In this document: positions 1 to 8,029 of the stretch, piece by piece
Numbering within the stretch: position 1 is the stretch's first letter
Layout of the letters: every line of letters starts with the position of its first letter
NCBI GenBank assembly: GCA_002348365.1
Contig: DEBC01000119.1
Location: 79,028-114,697, forward strand
Direction: 5' to 3'
DNA length: 35,670 nt
Origin: Alphaproteobacteria bacterium UBA2966
Lineage (GTDB): Bacteria > Pseudomonadota > Alphaproteobacteria > UBA2966
Translations under genes and position numbers: made by a program
Notes under the pieces: model-generated
The model's database searches: none
Seen by the model: only the letters and a program-made list of their open reading frames with translations
What the model was told of the DNA's origin: nothing

Positions 1-340
1 TATGCCGTCAATACTGAATATGGGTCGACAAATTCCATATAGTATTCAATCAAGTCATACTCAGGGAACACTTTAGAGTTGAACGTAAATAAGATTTAGT
101 CGTTTGGGAACGAAACACAATATCCACGAACTTCCATGAAACGGCCAAATTCGACCTTGTCAGAGCCCAAATTAGCAGAACTTGCTTAAATAAGAACATA
201 AGAAGAACAATTTATTGCCATAATTCCTAATAATATACAACGTGATTAACCATTGGCGACGGCCTTTTGCAGTTACTGATTCCGCAGATGAAGTGAATTA
301 AGGAAGTAGTGAGTGCTTAATAATATTGCTTTAAATTACT
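1..340. other. AT-rich gene-free region upstream of the dcw cluster
   Basis: This stretch is clearly richer in A and T than everything downstream, with many runs such as taataatat and ttaaattac. No open frame in it looks like a gene and no ribosome-binding site precedes a credible start. The composition break near position 420 suggests either a long intergenic region or the edge of a foreign segment lying to the left of the window. Apart from one imperfect hairpin (10-46) I see nothing definable here. Confidence 0.6.
10..46. repeat. Imperfect AT-rich inverted repeat
   Basis: The left arm reads AATACT-GA-ATATGG and the right arm CCATAT-AGTATT, so 12 base pairs can form with a 2-nt bulge and an 11-nt loop. 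There is no T-tract on either side, so it is not a standard intrinsic terminator. It could be an operator or the remnant of a mobile-element end. The function is unknown. Confidence 0.4.
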
Positions 341-346
341 TGTATT

Positions 347-391
347 TCCCATTGACGACCATTTAATCCCATGCTATCCCATAATGTCCCA
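347..391 (-). promoter_or_regulatory. Probable MraZ operator: phased TGGGA boxes
   Basis: The plus strand has TCCCA at 347-351, 367-371, 377-381 and 387-391, which is TGGGA on the minus strand. The slot at 357-361 holds a degenerate copy (GACCA). All five slots lie exactly 10 bp apart, which places them on one face of the helix. MraZ of E. coli is known to bind TGGGN direct repeats with 5-nt spacers upstream of its own gene. Position just upstream of mraZ, the consensus and the 10-bp phase all match. Autorepression of the whole cluster is inferred. Confidence 0.7.
352..380 (+). promoter_or_regulatory. Candidate promoter of the dcw cluster
   Basis: TTGACG at 352-357 is a good -35 element. With a 17-bp spacer the -10 position (375-380) reads TATCCC, which is weak. 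The element lies inside the MraZ box array, so bound MraZ would occlude it. It would leave an mRNA leader of roughly 80 nt before mraZ. The assignment comes from inspection only. Confidence 0.35.
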
Positions 392-466
392 AATAAAGTA
401 GTGGTGCGGATTTAAGTTCGCAAGCGGCCTTGGGGCAGGGACAGCGGGCGAAACTGGGGGAGTGGT

Positions 467-940
467 TTGGCACTCTTTCTATCCACATTTGTCAATCGCA
501 TCGACCGGAAGGGGCGGGTATCCGTGCCGGCGCCGTTCCGCACAGTCCTTGCGACTCAAACGTTCCCCGGGGTGATCGCCTTTCCTTCTTTTGTCGTGTC
601 CGCCATCGAGGCATCGGGCATCGATCGCATTGAACGGTTGAGTGCCGGCATCGATCAGTTTGATCCCTTCAGCGATGAACATGACGCATTTGCCATCTCG
701 ATCCTCGCTGACTCGCATCAGCTTTCGTTCGATTCAGAGGGCCGAATCATGTTGCCCGAAGTGCTGCGGGAGCATGCCGGCATAACCGAACAAGCGGCCT
801 TCGTCGGACGCGGTGCGACCTTTCAGGTTTGGGAGCCCGACGCGTTCCGTGGTTATCAAGAAGATGCGCGCAAACGGGCTCGCGAAGAACGAGGGAATCT
901 ACGCCTCGATGGCGGAACGGGCGGAGCACCGGCCGCGTGA
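467..940 (+). CDS. mraZ: Transcriptional regulator MraZ
   Basis: MraZ is a nucleoid-associated DNA-binding protein that in E. coli represses the dcw cluster. The 157-residue product has the two SpoVT-AbrB-like half-domains of the family, each with its DxxxR signature: DRKGR at residues 13-17 and DSEGR at 89-93. The length is normal for the family. The start is a TTG codon (467) behind GGGGGAG at 456-462. No other start codon is available in frame nearby, and the N-terminus (MALFLSTFVNRIDRKGR) matches the family, so the rare start is probably real and may keep expression low. The last codons overlap the GTG start of rsmH. It sits directly behind a phased array of its probable own binding sites. 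Confidence 0.93.
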   Translation: MALFLSTFVNRIDRKGRVSVPAPFRTVLATQTFPGVIAFPSFVVSAIEASGIDRIERLSAGIDQFDPFSDEHDAFAISILADSHQLSFDSEGRIMLPEVLREHAGITEQAAFVGRGATFQVWEPDAFRGYQEDARKRAREERGNLRLDGGTGGAPAA

Positions 941-1935
941 CGACCAATCGCAAGGTTGCAGTGAACGAGCCGGCGCACATGCCGGTGATGGTAGACGCAG
1001 TATTGGAATCATTGGCCCCACGGGACGGCGACTCATTTGTCGACGGGACCTTTGGCGGTGGCGGATACACCCGTGCCCTGCTGAAGGCCGCTGACTGCAA
1101 GGTTTGGGGGATCGATCGTGATCCCGATGCCGTGTTCCGCGGCGCTGATCTGATAGAGCGATATCCCGGACGCCTGGAGGTGATCGAAGGCAAATTCAGT
1201 GACATGGGATCGCTGCTTTCCGATCGCGGAATCACTGGCATAGACGGTGTGGCGCTGGATCTCGGTGTGTCCAGCTTCCAGCTGGAGGATAGGGCAAGGG
1301 GATTTTCGTTTCAGATCGATGGTCCCCTCGACATGAGAATGGGCGGAACGGGAAGAACTGCCGAAGAGGTCGTGAACGAGGAGGATGAATCGACCCTGCG
1401 AGATCTCATTCATTCCTATGGTGAAGAGCGTCATGCCGGGCGGGTTGCCCGGGCCATCGTCGCTGAACGCTCTCGAGAACCCATCCGTACAACGGGCCGG
1501 CTTTCAGACGTCGTGGTCAACGCGATGCCGAAAGCGTCGGCGCACCGACGCCGGGACATTCATCCCGCTACGCGAACATTCCAGGCGCTCCGGATTTATG
1601 TGAACGACGAAATCGGGGAACTCAAGCGTGGTCTCGCCGCGGCGGAACGCCTTCTCAATCCACGCGGCCGGCTGGCCGTGGTGTCATTTCATTCTCTCGA
1701 AGATCGGGAAGTTAAGCGTTTTCTCCAGGCCCGCGGAGGCTTGAAGCCCAGGACCTCGCGGCATCGCCCGCCGTTACCGTCGGAGGCTTCCGCACCGACA
1801 TTCGAGCTGCTGTTTCGCGGCGTCCGCCGTCCGACCGATGCTGAGATTTCCAGAAATTCCCGCGCCCGATCCGCTCGCTTGAGAGCCGCAGTCCGAACCG
1901 AGACGGCGTCTTGCCAGGAAACGGTGTCGCCATGA
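937..1935 (+). CDS. rsmH: 16S rRNA (cytosine(1402)-N4)-methyltransferase RsmH
   Basis: RsmH (MraW) methylates N4 of C1402 in the P site of 16S rRNA using S-adenosylmethionine. Family motifs are plain: HMPVMVDAVL near the N-terminus, the SAM-binding FVDGTFGGGGYTR, GIDRDPDA, ALDLGVSSFQ, GPLDMRMG, HPATRTFQALR and VSFHSLEDREVK. I chose GTG at 937, which forms a GTGA overlap with the mraZ stop and has GGAG 10 nt upstream, giving 332 residues. A second GTG at 961, behind AAGG and giving 324 residues, is an equally serious candidate. The frame is open further upstream inside mraZ, but that part does not resemble the family. It ends in an ATGA overlap with ftsL. Confidence 0.93.
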   Translation: MTTNRKVAVNEPAHMPVMVDAVLESLAPRDGDSFVDGTFGGGGYTRALLKAADCKVWGIDRDPDAVFRGADLIERYPGRLEVIEGKFSDMGSLLSDRGITGIDGVALDLGVSSFQLEDRARGFSFQIDGPLDMRMGGTGRTAEEVVNEEDESTLRDLIHSYGEERHAGRVARAIVAERSREPIRTTGRLSDVVVNAMPKASAHRRRDIHPATRTFQALRIYVNDEIGELKRGLAAAERLLNPRGRLAVVSFHSLEDREVKRFLQARGGLKPRTSRHRPPLPSEASAPTFELLFRGVRRPTDAEISRNSRARSARLRAAVRTETASCQETVSP

Positions 1936-2318
1936 TGCGGCCGTTATACATCGCTGCGTTTGTGGTCGCCGTCATGCTGACCTACGGCCTCTATTCGATG
2001 AAGTACGAAGTCCAACGCTTGGAATCGAAGCTCCTGTCGCTGCAGACGGAACTCAGATCCGAACGCGAGGCGGTGCAGGTATTGCGGGCCGAGTGGAGCT
2101 ATCTGAATAGTCCCGAGCGGTTGCAGAAGCTCGCCGCTCGGCATCTGGAGTTGACGCCGGTCTCATTGCATCGACTGGCTGCGCTCGACCGACTTCCACT
2201 CAAGGAAATCTTGCCCGATTCCGGGAAACGGGGACCGGAGCCAAATCCTTCTGCCTCCAAGACCTCTTGGAACAAGACCTCCAGCAGAAATGCTGCTATC
2301 GCGGATGGTGATCGTTGA
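1932..2318 (+). CDS. ftsL: Cell division protein FtsL
   Basis: FtsL is a small bitopic septal protein that with FtsB and FtsQ activates the FtsW-FtsI synthase. The 128-residue product has one membrane segment right at the N-terminus (about residues 4-23). A heptad-like coiled-coil stretch follows (KYEVQRLESKLLSLQTELRSE), then the SPERLQKLAARHL motif seen in alphaproteobacterial FtsL. The C-terminal tail is rich in Pro, Ser and Asn. The gene starts at an ATGA overlap with rsmH and its stop overlaps the ftsI start (TGATG). Sequence conservation in this family is low, so the call leans on size, topology and position between rsmH and ftsI. Confidence 0.85.
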   Translation: MMRPLYIAAFVVAVMLTYGLYSMKYEVQRLESKLLSLQTELRSEREAVQVLRAEWSYLNSPERLQKLAARHLELTPVSLHRLAALDRLPLKEILPDSGKRGPEPNPSASKTSWNKTSSRNAAIADGDR

Positions 2319-4063
2319 TGACCGGCTCGTATGAACAGATAAGCGAACAGCATCTGCCGTCGCGACTGGCAGAGTCCGTACGCCTTGAAGGCGCCCGTAA
2401 GCAGGCGGTAGAGACTGGGCGCACTCGCCTGGTGCTGGTGGCTGCGGTGTTTGCCTTTGCCTTCTTGGTGCTCGCCGGGCGTCTGGTCCATCTCTCTTCC
2501 ATTGGTGAGGGCGGAAAGGGTCATCTGGCGCTGAGCGGAGGTGGCGAGATTGGACTTGCCCGCGCTGAGATCCTGGACCGCAACGGAGTGTTGTTGGCCA
2601 GCGACCTCGGTACCGCATCTCTCTACGCAAATCCGCGACTCGTTCTGGATGCCGCGGATGCATCTGCTCGGATTTCAGGCCTTCTTCCGGGTGTCGACCG
2701 GAGTGAACTTTTCTCGAAACTTTCCACGTCGAAGCGCTTTGTGTGGGTCAAGCGTCACCTCACGCCTCGTCAGCAATATGCCGTCAATGCACTGGGATTG
2801 CCCGGTTTCGCGTTTCTAGAGGAGCAGAAACGTGTTTATCCGCAGGGAAGCTTGGTGGGACACATTGTCGGCTATACCGGTGTCGATAATCGAGGTCTCG
2901 CGGGTATTGAGAAGCACCTCGACGAAAGGCTGGGCACTGCCGCCCGAAACGGTGGTGCCCAGCCGCCCCTGCGTCTCAGTTTAGACGTTCGCGTGCAGCA
3001 TGTTCTCCGGCACCAGCTTTCGACTGCGATGGAAACGTACCAGGCACTTGGGGCGGCTGGTGTCGTCCTGGATGCCAATAGTGGTGAGGTCGTGGCGTCC
3101 GTCTCTTTGCCGGATTTCGATCCTCATCGTATCGATAAGGCGCCGGACGCCTACAGGTTCAATCGGGCCAGTCTAGGCGTTTATGAGATGGGCTCCACGT
3201 TCAAGATCTTTACGCTCGCGATGGCTTTGGAGCATGGGACTGCTGATCTCGCAGACAGCATTGATGCTCGAAAACCGATCCGTGTGTCGCGTTTCCTGAT
3301 TCGAGACGATCACGCGAAGGAACGGTGGCTGTCTGTCCCGGAAGTGTTCATTTACTCCTCGAATATCGGTGCCGCGCGGTTGGCACTCGATGTGGGGGCA
3401 GAGCGTCAACGGAAGTTCCTTGATCGCATTGGATTGCTGCAGAAAGCCCCGCTTGAAATCTCTGAAGTCGGTCAGCCCATCGCTCCCGATCCCTGGCGTA
3501 AGGTCAGTACAATGACCGTGGCATTCGGTCACGGCATCGCCGTTTCACCCATTCAAATGGCGACCGCCGTCGCATCGCTCGTGAATGGCGGCATTCGCGT
3601 ATACCCGACTCTCATGGCAGGGAATGCCAGCGTCACATCGGCTCAGGAACGCGTGGTCTCCGAGCGAACATCACAAACGTTGCGGCGGCTGCTCCGCCTT
3701 AATGTGGTCGAAGGAACAGGCACCAAGGCCGAAGTCCCGGGCTACTTCGTTGGCGGCAAGACGGGAACCGCGGAGAAGGTTGGTGCAAACGGGTACCGCC
3801 GCAGGGCCCTTCGATCCTCTTTCATCGGCGTATTCCCGACATCGGCGCCTCGATACGTGGTTTTGGTCATGCTCGATGAGCCGAAGGGCACGAAGGAGAC
3901 ATTTGGCTACGCCACCGCGGGGTGGACCGCCGCGCCTGTCGTTGGGCAGGTCATTAAGCATGCCGCGCCTCTACTCGGCGTCGAAGTCGATAGTCCCGAT
4001 GGCCACGCGCCGTCCGAGAACGTCGACTTGGGCAGGAAAGGACGCCAGCTTGCTTCTTTCTGA
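2318..4063 (+). CDS. ftsI: Septal peptidoglycan transpeptidase FtsI (PBP3)
   Basis: FtsI is the class B penicillin-binding protein that cross-links septal peptidoglycan. The 581-residue product has a short cytoplasmic tail, a membrane anchor at about residues 37-55, a pedestal domain (ARAEILDRNGVLLASDL near its start) and a transpeptidase domain. The three active-site motifs are intact: STFK with the nucleophile Ser293, SSN at 347-349 and KTGT starting at Lys481. Translation starts at ATG 2318 within a TGATG overlap with ftsL; a TTG one codon earlier is less likely. The last 14 bp overlap murE. The partner is FtsW, encoded further along the same operon. Confidence 0.95.
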   Translation: MTGSYEQISEQHLPSRLAESVRLEGARKQAVETGRTRLVLVAAVFAFAFLVLAGRLVHLSSIGEGGKGHLALSGGGEIGLARAEILDRNGVLLASDLGTASLYANPRLVLDAADASARISGLLPGVDRSELFSKLSTSKRFVWVKRHLTPRQQYAVNALGLPGFAFLEEQKRVYPQGSLVGHIVGYTGVDNRGLAGIEKHLDERLGTAARNGGAQPPLRLSLDVRVQHVLRHQLSTAMETYQALGAAGVVLDANSGEVVASVSLPDFDPHRIDKAPDAYRFNRASLGVYEMGSTFKIFTLAMALEHGTADLADSIDARKPIRVSRFLIRDDHAKERWLSVPEVFIYSSNIGAARLALDVGAERQRKFLDRIGLLQKAPLEISEVGQPIAPDPWRKVSTMTVAFGHGIAVSPIQMATAVASLVNGGIRVYPTLMAGNASVTSAQERVVSERTSQTLRRLLRLNVVEGTGTKAEVPGYFVGGKTGTAEKVGANGYRRRALRSSFIGVFPTSAPRYVVLVMLDEPKGTKETFGYATAGWTAAPVVGQVIKHAAPLLGVEVDSPDGHAPSENVDLGRKGRQLASF

Positions 4064-5507
4064 ATTAATCAACGGCGACGGCGCTTCCCCCGCACGCGGA
4101 GTGGACATCATCGGTATTACGTCCGACAGCAGGGAGGTGCGGCCCGGCTATCTGTTTGCTGCGTTGCCGGGCTCGACTCTGGACGGTCGCGACTATATCG
4201 ACGATGCCCTTGATCACGGGGCGGTTGCGGTGCTGGCTGAGCCGGACACGGCCATTCCCCGCAAAAATGTTCATCTCGTCGCAGACTCGAATCCCCGCCA
4301 CCGGCTGGCGGTCGTCGCGGCAAGATTTTACGGCGCACAGCCCGAAACCGTTGCCGCTGTTACGGGAACGAATGGCAAGACCTCCGTCGCCAATTTTGCG
4401 GCCCAGATCTGGTCGGCGACCGGTCGGATTGCCGGATGCATCGGCACTCTGGGTCTGCAGGCACCGGGCGTATCGGATTCTCTGTTTCACACCACGCCAG
4501 ACCCGGTCGCGCTACACAAGGCGCTGGCAGAACTCGAACGTAGCGGTGTGGATCACTTGGCTATTGAGGCTTCGAGTCATGGTTTGGACCAGTGTCGGCT
4601 CGACGGCGTGAAGATCGACGTCGGGGCATTCACCAGTCTCAGTCAGGATCACCTCGACTACCACGGTGAAGCAGCCAATTACTTCAATGCCAAACTGCGT
4701 CTGTTCTCCGAAGTCATGTCGACAGACGGTACGGCAATTTTGAACGTCAACCTTTCTCAGTACGAGACCGTCTCCAAGACCTGCCGCGAGCGTGGGCAGC
4801 GGGTTCTGTCATATGGCTGCAACGGCGGCGACTTCAGCATTCTGAGAAAGCGCCCCACTGACGGAGGCCAGAGTCTCGAACTTGACGTCATGGGTGCCCG
4901 GTATGACTTGGCGCTCCCCCTTGTCGGCAGATTTCAGGCGGAGAACGCTGTCTGCGCGTTGGCAATCGCGGTCGCAACCGGGGTCGATCCGCATGCCGCA
5001 GTCGAATCGATGTCGGCGTTGGTCGGTATCCCGGGCCGCTTGCAGCGCGTGGCGACCCACCCCTGTGGTGCGGACGTTTATGTGGATTACGCCCACACGC
5101 CGGACGCCCTGGCCAACCTGTTGAATGCAATCAAGCCTTACGCGTCTAATCGCCTTGTCGTGGTGTTCGGGTGTGGCGGCGATCGGGATAGAGGCAAGCG
5201 TCCCGTCATGGGTGAGATCGCGTGCCAGTATGCGGATCGGGTCATCGTGACGGACGACAACCCGCGCGACGAGGACCCTGCCGCCATTCGCCGGCAGGTC
5301 ATGGCCGGCTGCGATCGTGCCATCGAAGTGCGAGATCGAGCAGAGGCGATTCGGGCTGCCACCGCAGGTCTCGACGCGGGCGACGTTCTGGTCATTGCCG
5401 GTAAGGGGCATGAGCAGGGTCAGATAATCGGCGGCGATGTACGGCCTTTTGATGACGCCGAGATGGCAAGAGCTGCCGTCGCGGAGATGGATGGGGTCCG
5501 AACATGA
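4050..5507 (+). CDS. murE: UDP-MurNAc-tripeptide synthetase MurE (meso-DAP adding)
   Basis: MurE is the cytoplasmic ATP-dependent ligase that adds the third stem residue to UDP-MurNAc-L-Ala-D-Glu. The DNPR motif at residues 403-406 is the signature of the meso-diaminopimelate-specific enzyme. Also visible are the P-loop VTGTNGKTS (Lys110), HTTPDP, DHLDYHG, HTPDAL and GCGGDRDRGKRP. I chose the TTG at 4050 because AGGAAAGGA lies 7 nt upstream and the resulting 485 residues is the normal length. The frame is open back to 3585, but that part lies inside ftsI and is unrelated to MurE. The gene therefore starts 14 bp inside ftsI. It ends in an ATGA overlap with murF. Confidence 0.94.
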   Translation: MLLSELINGDGASPARGVDIIGITSDSREVRPGYLFAALPGSTLDGRDYIDDALDHGAVAVLAEPDTAIPRKNVHLVADSNPRHRLAVVAARFYGAQPETVAAVTGTNGKTSVANFAAQIWSATGRIAGCIGTLGLQAPGVSDSLFHTTPDPVALHKALAELERSGVDHLAIEASSHGLDQCRLDGVKIDVGAFTSLSQDHLDYHGEAANYFNAKLRLFSEVMSTDGTAILNVNLSQYETVSKTCRERGQRVLSYGCNGGDFSILRKRPTDGGQSLELDVMGARYDLALPLVGRFQAENAVCALAIAVATGVDPHAAVESMSALVGIPGRLQRVATHPCGADVYVDYAHTPDALANLLNAIKPYASNRLVVVFGCGGDRDRGKRPVMGEIACQYADRVIVTDDNPRDEDPAAIRRQVMAGCDRAIEVRDRAEAIRAATAGLDAGDVLVIAGKGHEQGQIIGGDVRPFDDAEMARAAVAEMDGVRT

Positions 5508-6922
5508 GCGAGGCACCCTTGTGGACATCGGATACAGCGGCGCAGGCCACGGGTGGGAACGCCTCGGGTGCCTGGATAGCGACCGGTGTCTCCATCGACA
5601 GCCGCACAGTCTCGTACGGCGAACTTTTCATCGCGCTTAAAGGCCCGACACACGATGGGCATGATCACGTCACGCAAGCACTTGATGGCGGCGCAGCAGC
5701 TGCGGTGGTTTCCGCGCCGCATGCCGGTGTAGCTGATCGATCGCGTCTGCTTGTCGTTGAGGATACTCAGGCCGCACTGGGGGCGTTGGGCGTCGCCGCT
5801 CGCGCGCGCTTCCCGGGAAGCGTTGTTGGTGTAACGGGAAGTGTCGGCAAGACCGGCACCAAGGAAGCCTTGAAACTGGCGTTAGAGGCAACCGCACCGT
5901 GCCATGCCAGCGCGAGTAGCTTGAATAATCATTGGGGCGTTCCCCTCAGCTTGGCGCGATTGCCCCATGATGCGGGGTTCGGGGTGTTTGAAATCGGCAT
6001 GAATCATCCCGGTGAGATACGTCCGTTGACGGCATTCGTTCAGCCTCACATTGCGGTCGTTACCACCGTCGATGCAGCGCATCTGGAGTTTCTGGGAACG
6101 ATCGAAGCTGTTGCTGACGCAAAGGCCGAAATCTTCGAAGGTTTGGTTCCCGGCGGTTCAGCTATTCTCAATCGCGACAACGACCAGTTCGACAGGCTGG
6201 CGGCCGTTGCCCGCGAATGTGGCGCAGAGGTGATCTCGTTCGGGTTTTCCGAGACCGCAGACGTGCGGGCCGAGAAGATTGCGCTGCATCCGGAATGCAT
6301 CTGTATCGCAGCCGACATCAGAGGAACTCGGACTACATACAAGATAAAGGCTCCGGGTCGGCATTGGGCTCGAAACAGTCTGGCTGTATTGGCGACCGTC
6401 GATGCATTGGGGGCCGATCTGGGGCTTGGCGCCTTGGCGCTGGGCAGCCTCACACCGCCTGATGGCCGGGGCCGTCGTCACCGTGTCGCCGGTGTCGATG
6501 GACACTTTACGGTCATCGATGACAGTTACAACGCCAGCCCCGCTTCGGTACGTGCCGGGCTGGAAGTGCTCGGTGCCGCCGACACCACAGACGGCGGTCG
6601 CCGCATTGCCGTGCTCGGCGACATGCTCGAACTCGGTCGCGACGCTGATCAACTTCATGAGGAATTGAGCACGGACATTGTGGACAACGGTGTTGACGGC
6701 GTTTTCACGTGCGGCGCGCACATGCGTCATCTGTTTGATGCCCTTCCCGCTGGCGTTCGTGCCGAACACGCCGAAACGTCGACGGATCTGGCCCCCATCG
6801 TGAGCCGATATGTGGGCCCGGGAGACATCGTGCTGATCAAGGGTTCCTTCGCAAGCGCCATGGCGCGCGTGGTGGAAAAACTGCTGACCGTCGAGACCCA
6901 GAAACGCGCGGTCAACGGGTAG
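5504..6922 (+). CDS. murF: UDP-MurNAc-tripeptide-D-Ala-D-Ala ligase MurF
   Basis: MurF adds the D-Ala-D-Ala dipeptide (made by Ddl) to UDP-MurNAc-tripeptide and completes the cytoplasmic precursor. The 472-residue product shows the Mur ligase three-domain pattern: an N-terminal substrate domain with SIDSRTVSYGELF, the P-loop VTGSVGKTGTKEAL, SLNNHWGVPLSLARLP, EIGMNHPGEI, DAAHLEFLG and IDDSYNASPASV before the C-terminal domain with LGDMLELG. The start ATG overlaps the murE stop (ATGA). A 17-bp gap separates it from mraY, one of the few real gaps in this block. Confidence 0.95.
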   Translation: MSEAPLWTSDTAAQATGGNASGAWIATGVSIDSRTVSYGELFIALKGPTHDGHDHVTQALDGGAAAAVVSAPHAGVADRSRLLVVEDTQAALGALGVAARARFPGSVVGVTGSVGKTGTKEALKLALEATAPCHASASSLNNHWGVPLSLARLPHDAGFGVFEIGMNHPGEIRPLTAFVQPHIAVVTTVDAAHLEFLGTIEAVADAKAEIFEGLVPGGSAILNRDNDQFDRLAAVARECGAEVISFGFSETADVRAEKIALHPECICIAADIRGTRTTYKIKAPGRHWARNSLAVLATVDALGADLGLGALALGSLTPPDGRGRRHRVAGVDGHFTVIDDSYNASPASVRAGLEVLGAADTTDGGRRIAVLGDMLELGRDADQLHEELSTDIVDNGVDGVFTCGAHMRHLFDALPAGVRAEHAETSTDLAPIVSRYVGPGDIVLIKGSFASAMARVVEKLLTVETQKRAVNG

Positions 6923-6939
6923 GGAGTGCCGACGAGACT

Positions 6940-8025
6940 ATGTTGTATTTCCTCGCCGAATACGCGGATCAGTTTGGTCCGCTGAATCTCTTCCGGTACC
7001 TGACATTCCGCACAGGCGGTGCCGTGCTTACCGCCCTGCTGGTCAGCTTTATGCTCGGCCCCGTGGTGATCAATTGGCTGCGATCGACCCAGGCGAACGG
7101 ACAACCGATCCGGGATGACGGTCCGGAAAGCCATCTGATCGCCAAGCAGGGAACACCCACCATGGGTGGATTCTTGATCCTTTTGGGCCTGGCTATCGGC
7201 ACGTTGTTGTGGGCGGATCTCGCAAATGACTACGTGTGGGCGACGCTTGTCGTGACCCTTGGGTTTGGTGCCATCGGATTCGCGGACGACTACTTGAAAG
7301 TCAGTCGATACAGCCATCGAGGTTTGCCCGGAAAACTGAAGATTGTGCTGGAAATTGGGGTGGCCTCGGTCGCGACCCTTTGGATCATGTATGTCATGCG
7401 AGAACCGTTGAGTACCGCGCTCGCTGTACCCTTCTTCAAGGACGTATTGGTCGATCTAAGCTGGTTTTTTGTGCCTTTCGCGGTTTTTGTCATGGTTGGC
7501 GCCTCCAACTCGGTCAATCTGACGGACGGTCTCGACGGCCTGGCAATCGTTCCCGTTATCATGGCGGCAAGCACCTTCGCCTTCATTACCTACATCGTGG
7601 GTAATGCCGTGTTTTCCGACTATTTGCAGCTTCACGCCGTCCCCGGCGCCGGCGAGCTGGCAGTTTTCTGTGGCGCACTCGTTGGTGCCGGATTGGGCTT
7701 CCTCTGGTTCAATGCGCCTCCCGCCATGGTCTTCATGGGCGATACGGGAAGCCTCGCCATGGGCGGTGCTCTCGGTGCGATCAGCGTCATCACCAAGCAC
7801 GAGCTGGTGCTGGCTATTGTTGGGGGTCTGTTCGTCCTGGAGACGGTTTCGGTGATCGTTCAAGTGGCGTCATTCCGTCTCACGGGACGGCGCGTTTTTC
7901 GTATGGCGCCCCTGCACCACCATTTTGAGCAAAAAGGTTGGGCGGAGCCGACCATCGTGATCCGCTTCTGGATCATCGCTTTCATCTTGGCCCTGGCCGG
8001 GCTCGCAACTCTGAAGTTGAGGTGA
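6940..8025 (+). CDS. mraY: Phospho-MurNAc-pentapeptide transferase MraY
   Basis: MraY is the polytopic inner-membrane enzyme that transfers phospho-MurNAc-pentapeptide to undecaprenyl phosphate, giving lipid I. The 361-residue product is almost entirely hydrophobic helices, consistent with the ten-segment fold. It carries the catalytic and signature motifs PTMGGFLI, FADDYLKV (the two adjacent Asp), NLTDGLDGLA, VFMGDTGSLAMGG and HHHFEQKGW. The ATG at 6940 has only a weak ribosome-binding site: GGGAG at 6922-6926 is 13 nt away. Translation may depend on ribosomes finishing murF 17 nt upstream. Confidence 0.96.
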   Translation: MLYFLAEYADQFGPLNLFRYLTFRTGGAVLTALLVSFMLGPVVINWLRSTQANGQPIRDDGPESHLIAKQGTPTMGGFLILLGLAIGTLLWADLANDYVWATLVVTLGFGAIGFADDYLKVSRYSHRGLPGKLKIVLEIGVASVATLWIMYVMREPLSTALAVPFFKDVLVDLSWFFVPFAVFVMVGASNSVNLTDGLDGLAIVPVIMAASTFAFITYIVGNAVFSDYLQLHAVPGAGELAVFCGALVGAGLGFLWFNAPPAMVFMGDTGSLAMGGALGAISVITKHELVLAIVGGLFVLETVSVIVQVASFRLTGRRVFRMAPLHHHFEQKGWAEPTIVIRFWIIAFILALAGLATLKLR

Positions 8026-8029
8026 AGGC

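Noticed and set aside
380..385. CATAAT as the -10 box of the dcw promoter
   Set aside because: It is a better -10 hexamer than the one called, but lies 22 bp from TTGACG and has no -35 at 17 bp.
3585..4049. N-terminal extension of MurE back to 3585
   Set aside because: It lies entirely inside ftsI in another frame. TTG 4050 has a strong ribosome-binding site and gives the normal MurE length.
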